In this document: positions 31,202 through 39,400 of the stretch, piece after piece
Numbering within the stretch: the first letter of the stretch is position 1
How the letters are laid out: every line of letters begins with the position of its first letter
DNA from: Stenotrophomonas maltophilia
Lineage (GTDB): Bacteria; Pseudomonadota; Gammaproteobacteria; Xanthomonadales; Xanthomonadaceae
Assembly: GCF_002799155.1 (NCBI RefSeq)
Contig: NZ_NERD01000002.1
Span: 2,728,001 to 2,792,000 of the forward strand
Length of the DNA: 64,000 bases
Reading direction: 5' to 3'
The notes under the pieces: model-generated
Told to the model about the DNA's origin: nothing
Seen by the model: the letters and a program-made list of their open reading frames with translations, nothing else
Databases searched by the model: none
Made by a program: the position numbers and the translations under genes

Positions 31202-31573
31202 ATGGCACGCATTCTGATCGTCGACGACTCACCGTCGCAGCTGTTGGGGATACAGCGCATCGTCGAGAAGCTCGGGCACCAGATCCTGACCGCCACCGAT
31301 GGCGCCGCCGGGGTCGAAACCGCCAAGGCCGAGCTGCCCGACCTGGTCCTGATGGACGTGGTGATGCCCAACCTCAATGGCTTCCAGGCCACCCGCACCC
31401 TCGCCCGCGACGAGGCGACCCGGCATATCCCGGTGATCCTGGTGACCACCAAGGACCAGGACACCGATCGCATGTGGGGCATGCGCCAGGGCGCCAAGGC
31501 CTACATCACCAAGCCGTTCTCGGAAGACGAGCTGTCCGAGGTGCTGGAGCGGGTGTTCGCCGGGCAGGGCTGA
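31202..31573 (+). CDS. pilH: PilH-like single-domain response regulator
   Basis: A stand-alone receiver of 123 aa. Acidic residues D8-D9 (ILIVDDSPS), phosphoacceptor Asp52 (LVLMDVVMPNLNGFQATR), the Thr of ILVTTKDQ and Lys of ITKPFSEDEL are present. The MDVVMP, NGFQATR and VTTKDQDTD blocks are like PilH of the Pil-Chp twitching-motility system. In Xanthomonadaceae pilH often sits apart from the rest of the pil-chp cluster, as here. GGGGA lies 6 bp before the ATG. Assignment rests on motif similarity. Confidence 0.82.
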   Translation: MARILIVDDSPSQLLGIQRIVEKLGHQILTATDGAAGVETAKAELPDLVLMDVVMPNLNGFQATRTLARDEATRHIPVILVTTKDQDTDRMWGMRQGAKAYITKPFSEDELSEVLERVFAGQG

Positions 31574-31586
31574 GGCTCGCCCCCGC

Positions 31587-31654
31587 AGGTGCCGACCTTG
31601 GTTGGCACGCTCTGAACGACCGCAAGGCGTGCGGACCAAGGTCCGCACCCACCA
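31587..31654. repeat. Pair of SMAG/REP-like palindromes
   Basis: Two units in inverted arrangement: GTGCCGACCTTGGTTGGCAC (31589-31608) and GTGCGGACCAAGGTCCGCAC (31629-31648), the latter ending CCACC in place of CTACC. They separate the convergent pilH-like and cbpA genes. Confidence 0.7.
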
Positions 31655-31698
31655 GTATCCATCTCAGATCGTTTCGCCGACGGCGCTCCTCCGGCCAG

Positions 31699-32592
31699 TC
31701 AGATCGTCTCGCCGAACGCCTTGGCCAGGTTCCGGTACGCCTTCTTCTGCGCCTCGTCGGTCGCGGCCGGGGCCACGATCTCGATTTCGACGATCTGGTC
31801 GCCGTCCGGGCTGCCCGGCAGGCCGCGGCCACGCAGGCGCAGTTTGCGGCCGGCATCGGAGTCGGCCGGGATCTTCAACTCCACCGCACCGCCCAGGGTC
31901 GGCACGCTGATGCTGGTACCCAGCGCGGCCTGCCACGGCGTGACCGGCAACGTATAGAGGATGTTGCGGCCATCGACCTCGAACTGCGGGTGCGCGGCGT
32001 ACTCCACTTCCAGCAGCAGGTTGCCGCCATGGTTGCCCTGCCCCGCCAGGCGGATCACCTGGCCCGGACGGATGCCCTTGGGCACGCGTACGTCCAGCTG
32101 CTTGCCGTTGACGGTGATGCGCAGGCTGTCACCGCTGTAGGCCGCTTCCAGCGGAACCGACAGCTTGGCGCGGGTGTCGCGGTTGGGCGCATGCCCCTGG
32201 CTGCTGAAGCCCGGCCCCGGACCAGCGCCGCCACCGCCACGCTGGCGCGCGAACAGGCTTTCGAAGAAGTCGCTGAAGCCGCCGTTGGGGCCACCGCCGC
32301 CGAACACTTCCTCGAAATTGAAACCACCGGCGCCGCCGTAGTTCGGCGGCACGTTGAACTCCTCGCCCGGGCGGTAGCCCTGTGCGCGCAGCTGGTCATA
32401 TGCCGCCCGCTTCTCCGGATCGCGCAGTGCCTCGTAGGCCTCGTTGACCGCCTTGAACTTGTCTTCGGCCCCGGTCTCTTTGCTGACGTCCGGGTGGTAC
32501 TTGCGTGCCAGCCGGCGGTAGGCCGTCTTGATCTCCGCCTCGCCCGCGCTTGGTTCCACCCCCAGGGTGGCGTAGTAATCCTTGAATTCCAT
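31699..32592 (-). CDS. cbpA: Curved DNA-binding protein / DnaJ-class co-chaperone
   Basis: A 297-aa J-domain protein. J domain at 1-70 with HPD at 33-35, then a Gly/Phe-rich linker (about 85-140) and two C-terminal substrate-binding beta domains (KLSVPLEAAYSGDSLRITV and later). It lacks the zinc-finger cysteines of DnaJ, which identifies the CbpA/DjlA-like class B architecture. The family works with DnaK and can bind curved DNA. ATG at 32592 starts MEFKDYYATLGV. It is divergent from the peroxiredoxin gene across 260 bp; that gap shows no gene. Confidence 0.92.
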   Translation of the reverse strand: MEFKDYYATLGVEPSAGEAEIKTAYRRLARKYHPDVSKETGAEDKFKAVNEAYEALRDPEKRAAYDQLRAQGYRPGEEFNVPPNYGGAGGFNFEEVFGGGGPNGGFSDFFESLFARQRGGGGAGPGPGFSSQGHAPNRDTRAKLSVPLEAAYSGDSLRITVNGKQLDVRVPKGIRPGQVIRLAGQGNHGGNLLLEVEYAAHPQFEVDGRNILYTLPVTPWQAALGTSISVPTLGGAVELKIPADSDAGRKLRLRGRGLPGSPDGDQIVEIEIVAPAATDEAQKKAYRNLAKAFGETI

Positions 32593-32853
32593 CCAGCTAC
32601 CTCGATTCGCTTCGGCCGCGCCGGTGGCGCCGCCCCGGGTTCATTCTACGCGCCGGCGATGCTACGCCGCCTCTCGTGCGGCCCCGGTGAGGCCGACTGA
32701 TCCTGCGCAATGCGGCTGCCATCCCGATACCCCAGGCTGTGGCTGGAAGCCCCTGCCGCAAAGCCCGAAGATGGGGCCTGCACACGGGTTTTCCAATGTC
32801 TTGACGCCCCTGTCCCATCCGGCCCACTAGCCTGCCCCAGCAAGGAGTTCCCC

Positions 32854-33336
32854 ATGACCATCCATGTCGGCGACCGCATTCCGGAAGTGACCCTCAAGCG
32901 CATCCGCGAGGGCATCGAAACGCTCGATACGCACTCGCTGTTCGACGCGCGCAAAGTGGTGCTGTTCTCCGTGCCCGGCGCGTTCACCCCGACCTGCTCG
33001 GCACGCCACCTGCCCGGCTACGTCGAGAAATTCCAGGCCTTCCGCCAGCGCGGCATCGACGTCTACTGCATGGCCGTCAACGATCCGTTCGTGATGAAGG
33101 CCTGGGCCGCCGACCAGAGCGTGCCCGACAGCCTGCTGATGCTGTCCGACGGCAATGCCGAACTGACCCGCGCCCTGGGCCTGGAGCTTGATGCCAGCGC
33201 GTCGGGCATGGGCATCCGCTCGCGCCGCTTCGCCCTGTACGTGGTTGACGGCGTGGTCCGGGCGACGTGGATCGAAGAGCCCGGCCAGTTCGAGGTGTCT
33301 TCGGCCGAGTACGTGCTGGAGCACCTGCCTACCTGA
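32854..33336 (+). CDS. Prx5-type peroxiredoxin
   Basis: A 160-aa thiol peroxidase of the AhpC/TSA superfamily, Prx5 (hybrid-Prx5/PrxII) subgroup. The peroxidatic Cys48 lies in VPGAFTPTCSARHLPGY, with further family blocks MAVNDPFVMKAW and the C-terminal RRFALYVVDG. A second Cys near 75 could be the resolving residue. AAGGAG lies 7 bp before the ATG. It reduces organic and hydrogen peroxides in the cytoplasm. Thirty bp downstream is a ferritin-like gene, an association that joins peroxide removal and iron storage. Confidence 0.92.
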   Translation: MTIHVGDRIPEVTLKRIREGIETLDTHSLFDARKVVLFSVPGAFTPTCSARHLPGYVEKFQAFRQRGIDVYCMAVNDPFVMKAWAADQSVPDSLLMLSDGNAELTRALGLELDASASGMGIRSRRFALYVVDGVVRATWIEEPGQFEVSSAEYVLEHLPT

Positions 33337-33365
33337 TTCCCCACCGCAAAAGGAAACGGCCAGCC

Positions 33366-33941
33366 ATGTCCAGCAAGCCAGCCAAAGCTCCCAAGCCCGC
33401 CGCCGGGGTTCCCGGCATCAGCGATCGCAAGAGCCTGCGCGAGCGCGCCAGGCGCAATATCGAGGACGGTGCGATCACCGACAGCTACAGCGCCGACCGC
33501 AAGGTGGTGATCAAGCTGCTCAACGACGCACTGGCCACCGAGTACGTGTGCGTACTGCGCTACTACCGGCATTACTTCATGGCCAAGGGCATGCTGGCCG
33601 ACGCGGTCAAGGCCGAGTTCCTCGAGCATGCGCAGCAGGAACAGGCGCACGCCGGCAAGCTGGCCGAGCGCATCGTCCAGCTCGGCGGCGAACCCGACTT
33701 CAACCCGGATACGCTGACCGCGCGCTCGCATGCCGAATACAAGGAGGGCAGCGACCTGCGCGACATGGTGCGCGAGAACCTGGTGGCCGAACGCATCGCC
33801 ATCGACAGCTACCGCGAGATGATCAACTTCATCGGCGACCGCGATACCACCACCAAGCGCATCCTCGAAGAGATCCTCGCGCAGGAAGAGGAACACGCCG
33901 ACGAGTTTGCCGACCTGCTGGATGGGTGGATCGGGGAGTAG
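33366..33941 (+). CDS. Ferritin-like (bacterioferritin-type) protein
   Basis: A 191-aa four-helix ferritin-like protein. After a basic Lys/Pro-rich tail (1-30), the dinuclear iron site is complete: Glu59, Glu92 with His95 (EQAH), Glu142, and Glu174 with His177 (EEEH). This is the bacterioferritin pattern. A heme-ligand Met at the expected position is not evident to me. It may store iron or reduce peroxide with iron, and is probably cotranscribed with the peroxiredoxin gene 29 bp upstream. The N-terminal tail could bind DNA as in some Dps proteins (inference). Confidence 0.85.
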   Translation: MSSKPAKAPKPAAGVPGISDRKSLRERARRNIEDGAITDSYSADRKVVIKLLNDALATEYVCVLRYYRHYFMAKGMLADAVKAEFLEHAQQEQAHAGKLAERIVQLGGEPDFNPDTLTARSHAEYKEGSDLRDMVRENLVAERIAIDSYREMINFIGDRDTTTKRILEEILAQEEEHADEFADLLDGWIGE

Positions 33942-33960
33942 CGGCCCCGCATGCACCTTG

Positions 33961-34017
33961 GTAGATGCCCACCTTGATGGGCGGATTCATCGCGTGCCAA
34001 CCCAGGTTGGCACCTAC
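33961..34017. repeat. Inverted SMAG pair
   Basis: GTAGATGCCCACCTTGATGG and a facing unit GTGCCAACCCAGGTTGGCAC ending CTACC. The pair begins with GTAG and ends with CTAC. The terminal CTA (34014-34016) is the stop codon of pbpC read on the minus strand. Confidence 0.82.
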
Positions 34018-36395
34018 CGGAGGACGTTGAACCGCACCTGCGTCCATGCGCCATCGGCTGCCAGTGCGGTCAGCGTGTGTGCACCCGGCTCGGCGAATTC
34101 GCGCTGCATCAACTGCGCACCGCGGGTCTGCGCGATCCAGCGGCCATCCAGCAACCAGTCCACCGCCTGCTCGCTGCCCAGTGCGCGCAACTGCAGGCGC
34201 ACGCCGTGTTCCGAATTCGGCGCGCGCGCCAAGGTAGCGCCATCATTGAGCCCGTCCACATGCAGCGCGACACTGGCTTCGCGCCCATCGTCGCGGCAGT
34301 CCGGCGACAACGCCGGCAGCTGCGAAGCCTCGCGCGTGGCCTTGGGCAGCCACGGTGACAACAACGCCGGCCAACGCGCGATCTCACGCGGCACTTCCTC
34401 ATGTGGCGCGCGGCAATCGGCCGACACACGCAGGCCGGTGTGCGCATCCGCCAGGTAACGCTGCCGCCCTGGCTGCCAGCGGCGTGCCTCACGCTCGGGG
34501 AAAGTCGGCGGTGCCGCGCCGTCCAGCAGATAGGCCGGCATCCGCCGCTGGCACAGCGCCGCTGGCAGGCCCTCGGCGCGTTCGCCGGTGGGCCAGCAGA
34601 TGTCCTCCTGGCTGACGCTGCCCGGCATCGGTGCGGCCGCCGAATCGCCGCGCTGGCGCGGCAGGCTGTCGACCACTTCGAACATCAACGGCAGCGCCGT
34701 GACCGCGCCGTACTGGCCCGGCAATGGGGTGCCATCCGGCCGGCCCACCCACACGCCCACGGTGTAGTGGCGCGTGCTTCCGATCGCCCACGCATCGCGA
34801 TAGCCATAGCTGGTACCGGTTTTCCACGCCACGCGCGGGCGGCCACCAACATCGAAGGTGCCGACGCTGTAACCCGGGCGTGGGTTCGATTCCAGCATCT
34901 CGCGCACGATCCAGCTGGCGCCGGGCGAGGCCAGGCGCCGCTCGATCATCGGTTCGTCATCGGTGTAGCGCACGCGTCCGGCAATACCGTTGCGGTTGAG
35001 CGCGGCGAATGCGCCGACCAGATCTTCCAGCCGCGCTCCGGTACCGCCCAGGATCAGCGACAGGTTGGGCGTGCTTCCCGGGGGGAAGCGCAGCTGGATG
35101 CCGGAGTGCGACAGGCGCGCGGCGAAGCGCGCGGCCCCGACCCGTTGCAGCAGGTCCACCGAGGGCACGTTGAGCGACAGTCTCAATGCACTGGAGGCAC
35201 CAATCGGCCCATTGAAGGCCATGTCGAAGTTGCCGGGGCGGTAGCTGCCGAAACTCTGCGGCGCATCGACCAGCAGGCTTTCCGAATGGATCAGGCCATC
35301 GTCCAGCGCCATCGCATACAGGAACGGCTTGAGCGTGGAGCCCGGCGACCGCCAGGCCTGCACCATGTCCACGTGGCCCAGCCGCTGGCGGTCACCGAAC
35401 GCCAGGGTACCGACATAGGCACGCGCCTGCAGGGTCTGATTGTCGACCACCAGCAAGGCGGCCGAGGTGCGTTCGGGCAGCGTCGAGAAATAGCTGGCCA
35501 CGCGTTCTTCCAGCGTGCGTTGCAGGCCGATGTCGATGCTGCTGTGGATGCGTGCCTGGCCCGGGTGCGCCGAGTGCAGTCGCTGCGCCAGCAGTGGGGC
35601 ATGCAATGGCGGCCGCAGCGAGCGCGCCACCACATTCTCGATGCGCGCGTCCTCCACCTCTTCCGGTGTCCACGCGCCCAGTTCGGCCATGCGTGACAGC
35701 ACCTTGTCGCGTGCCTTCTGCGCGGCTTCCGGGTGACGATCCGGGCGCAGCCGGCTCGGCGCCTGTGGCAGGACCGCCAGCAACGCGGCTTCGGCATGCG
35801 ACAGCTGCGCCGCCGGCTTGCCCAGGTAGGCCCAACTGGCCGCTTCCACGCCTTCGATGGTGCCGCCGTAGGGCGCCCGCTCCAGATACAGGGCCAGGAT
35901 CTGCTGCTTGCTCAGGTGCACTTCCAGCTGCACCGCGCGCAGCATCTGCTTGAGCTTGCCCCAGGGGGTGCGCGTATGCGGGTCGAGGATGCGTGCGACC
36001 TGCATGGTCAGGGTCGAGCCACCGGACACGATGCGGCCACCGCGCAGCAGCTGGCCGCTGGCACGCAGGATCGCCAGCGGGTTGATGCCTGGATGCCGCC
36101 AGAACCAGCGGTCCTCGTAGGTCAGCAGTGCCTGCAGGTACAGCGGCGAGACGCTGTCGATCGATGCCGGATAGCGCCACACGCCCTCGGCATCGGCAAA
36201 CGCTCGCAATGGCGTGCCGTCGGCAGCGACCACCAGGGTGCTGGTATCGCGCTGCTTCGGCAGCGGCGGCGGGAAGGCGAAATCCAACGCCAGCAGCAGT
36301 GCCAGCGTGGCGGCCGTCCCCCAGCGCAGCCACGGCCACAGCGGCCGCAGCCGGCGGCGCAGGGCCGCCAGCCGGGTCGTCATCGTCTTCTTCAT
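34014..36395 (-). CDS. pbpC: Penicillin-binding protein 1C
   Basis: A bifunctional class A penicillin-binding protein of 793 aa. N-terminal membrane anchor (about 22-40), GT51 transglycosylase domain (LLTYEDRWFWRHPGINP with its catalytic Glu, then GGSTLTMQVARI), transpeptidase domain with the nucleophile in SPGSTLKPF and WKTGTSYGYRDAW as the KTG box, and the C-terminal BiPBP_C domain seen in PBP1C. ATG at 36395 is directly before the anchor. It is 49 bp downstream of the alpha-2-macroglobulin gene, the classic pairing. The stop codon TAG is supplied by a SMAG end. Confidence 0.95.
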   Translation of the reverse strand: MKKTMTTRLAALRRRLRPLWPWLRWGTAATLALLLALDFAFPPPLPKQRDTSTLVVAADGTPLRAFADAEGVWRYPASIDSVSPLYLQALLTYEDRWFWRHPGINPLAILRASGQLLRGGRIVSGGSTLTMQVARILDPHTRTPWGKLKQMLRAVQLEVHLSKQQILALYLERAPYGGTIEGVEAASWAYLGKPAAQLSHAEAALLAVLPQAPSRLRPDRHPEAAQKARDKVLSRMAELGAWTPEEVEDARIENVVARSLRPPLHAPLLAQRLHSAHPGQARIHSSIDIGLQRTLEERVASYFSTLPERTSAALLVVDNQTLQARAYVGTLAFGDRQRLGHVDMVQAWRSPGSTLKPFLYAMALDDGLIHSESLLVDAPQSFGSYRPGNFDMAFNGPIGASSALRLSLNVPSVDLLQRVGAARFAARLSHSGIQLRFPPGSTPNLSLILGGTGARLEDLVGAFAALNRNGIAGRVRYTDDEPMIERRLASPGASWIVREMLESNPRPGYSVGTFDVGGRPRVAWKTGTSYGYRDAWAIGSTRHYTVGVWVGRPDGTPLPGQYGAVTALPLMFEVVDSLPRQRGDSAAAPMPGSVSQEDICWPTGERAEGLPAALCQRRMPAYLLDGAAPPTFPEREARRWQPGRQRYLADAHTGLRVSADCRAPHEEVPREIARWPALLSPWLPKATREASQLPALSPDCRDDGREASVALHVDGLNDGATLARAPNSEHGVRLQLRALGSEQAVDWLLDGRWIAQTRGAQLMQREFAEPGAHTLTALAADGAWTQVRFNVLR

Positions 36396-36444
36396 GGCCT
36401 GTTGCCAGCAGGACGGGCCGCGCCGTCGCGGCCCGTCCGCGCGG

Positions 36445-39400
36445 TCACGGCTGCACCACCGTGATCGTGGTCGGGTTGCTGCGGCCAACGCCACGCAGCT
36501 GTGGCCGGTACATGTCCTCCACCAGCGGTGGCGGCACCGAGTAGGTTCCCGGGGTCACCGCGCGCACCAGATAGAACACGTTGGCCTTGCTGCCGCGCGA
36601 GAGCTTCAGGGCGGCCACATAGCGGTCGTCGCGGAACTCTTCGTGCTTGGTGTCGGCAGCTTCACCGCGGTCGCTGATGGTGATGCCATCGACCACCACA
36701 TCGGCCCACTGCTTGGCATCGCCCAGGTTGAAGTTCTCGATCTCCAGGCCCGCCGGCAGCAGGTCGGTCAGCAGTGCATCGGGCATCGTGGTGTCGGCGG
36801 TGACGGTGACGCGCACGATCAGTGCTTCGCCCTCCTTCAGCGGACGCGGCGACCACGGCTTGCCATCGGTGCCGTAGTAGCTGCGCTCGACGCCCAGCAC
36901 GCTGTTGTCCGGCGCCGGCGCGCTGCGCGGGATGCCGGCCACGTCGATGCTGGCGAACATCGGCGGCTGCCCCTGCGGGGTGAAGCGCACGCCGCTGGCC
37001 AGCTCGCTGGCGCTGAAGTTGCGGCCGAACAGCTTGCGCTCGCCGATCGCTTCGGTCGTGCCGCCGATCACCAGTTCACCGGCCACCAGCGCCTTCTGGT
37101 TGGCGGCAAGGGCCTTGCCGAGGCGGGCGATGGCCACCTGCTCCTGCGTGCTCAGCCACATCCAGCCGGCGTTGCGGCGCGCATCCAGGCCACGCCCCAG
37201 ATCGACCGCGCGGGCATCCCAGGCCGGCTTGGCCAGCTTGTTTTCGTGGGTCAACGCGATCATCAGCGCGTCATCGCGGATCGCACTGCCGTAGTCGCCG
37301 AAGTACGACGGGCGTTCGCTGCTGGACTTGGCGAAGGCCGCCGCCAGCGCGGCCTGGCCACGCTTGGCATCGCCCTGCAACGACAGCGCCACGCCCAGAT
37401 GGACCAGCGACAGGCCGCCGACCGCCTTGCTGCGCTCGTTGTCGTACAGCGTACGCAGGGTACCCAGCGGCGCACGGTTGACCCGGGCCAGCACGTAGCC
37501 CGAATACGCCTGGTTGGCGAACTTCAGTTTCTCGCGATCCTCCTGCCCGTAGAACGGGTTGCCACCGGACAGCAGGTCTTCGCTGAGCCGGTTGAGTGCC
37601 TTCTGCAGCACGTTGTCCGGCACCGCGAAACCGGCGTCCTTGGCATCGAGCAGGAACTCGGTGATGTACGGGGTCAGCCACGGGTTCACGTAGCCGTCGT
37701 CACCCCACATCGAGAAATTGCCATTGGCCACCTGCATCGATGCCAGGCGACCGAACGCGCCTTCCATGCGCTCGCGGCGGGTCTTGGCATCCAGGCCGTC
37801 GGCACCGAGCATCGACGATGTCGCCTGGTCCAGGATCAGCGCGGCGTAGCCCTTGCTGGTGGTCTGCTCGGCACAGCCATACGGGTAGTTCAGCGCGCCC
37901 TGCAGTGCACTGGCGAACGGAATCGGTGGCAGCGGGCTGACCAGCAGGCGCGCGTTCACCGACTCGGACATCAGCCCATCGGTCAGGCTGTTGTCGAGGC
38001 TGACCGCCGCCAGCGGGTCGAGCGTGCGCACCTGCGAACGCAGCACCTGCGGCCACGCCGCACGCACCGGCAGGTCGTAGCGGCGATCAGCCTTGAAGCC
38101 GTTGCCGTCCACCCGCACGCGCACCTTGGCCACGCTGTGGCCCTCGCGCGCCGACAGCGGGAAGCTCAGCGTGGTCTTGGCATCGGCATTCAGCTGCACG
38201 CTGCGGCTGCCTTCGCCGAGGCTCAACGGGCCCTCGGTGTCCACCTTCACGTTGAACTGGCCCGGCTTGCCGGTGAAGTTCTGCACGTCCAGGGTCACGG
38301 TGCTGCGGTCGCCCGGGGCCAGCACGCGTGGCATGCTGGCTTCGGCCAGGATCGGCGCGCGCACAATGGTTTCCACATCGCGCTTGCCGTACTGGTCATC
38401 GCTGTAGACCAGCGCCGACACGCGCAGCGTGCCGTTGAAGTCCGGCACCTTCAGGCGGATGCGGGCGTTGCCCTTGGCATCGAGCTGCACCGGGCCGGAG
38501 AACAGGTCCACGGTCTGCACGCGTGCCGTCGGGCGCTTGGCCTGCGGCAATGCCTGCAGCGCCATGTCACCACCGAACTTCAGCTTGCCGCTGCCACCAT
38601 CAAAGCTCTCGATCACCCGGCTGTAGATGTCATAGGCATCGATGCCGAGGCGGCGCTGGGCGAAGAAATGCGCACCGGCGTCGGGCACCGGGAAACGGGT
38701 GATGTTGAGGATGCCCACGTCCACCGCCGAAACGGTAACGTGCGCCATCTTGCCAGCCAGCTGCGGTGCGCTGACCGTCACCGGCAGGTCCTGTTCCGGC
38801 CGCATCTGCTTGGGCGCGACCAGGCCGACGGCCACGGTGCGGCCCTTGCGGTCCATCGGCACGTGCACCACGCCTACGGCACGGGCCGGGGTGATCTTGC
38901 TCGGCGCACTGCCGCCGCGGAACACCAGCGCGGTGATGTAGACGTCGTGGCGTTCCCAGTCGGCGGTGACCGGAATCTTGAAGGTCGAACCCGGCTTGGC
39001 CTCGATGTCCTGCACGTACAGCATGCGATCGGTCTCGACCATCAGGATGCCCTTGCCGGCATGCGGCGGGGTCACCGTCACTTCCAGGGTGTCGCCGGCC
39101 TTGTAGCTGGTCTTGTCCAGGCCCAGCTTGACCTTGTCCGGGCGCGCGTCCAGGCCGCGGTTGTCATCACCCCAGCTCCAGCCGGCGCGGAACGGATAGC
39201 GGCTGGTCAGGCCGGTGGACGGATCGAACACGTCCACCCGGTACTCCCCCCACTCCACCGGGAAATCGAAGGCAACCGCGCTGCTGCCGGCATCGACGGT
39301 GCGGGTTTCCTTGTTCTCGAAACGGCGGGTGAAATCGTAGTCCCAGCGGTTGTCGTTGAAGGTCCAGTGGTAGTCGCGCAGCTCGCGCACCAGGGTGATC

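Noticed and set aside
33961..34017. CRISPR-like repeats among the many short palindromes
   Set aside because: Units are dispersed, palindromic over their whole length and GTAG-ended, without regular spacers or cas genes.
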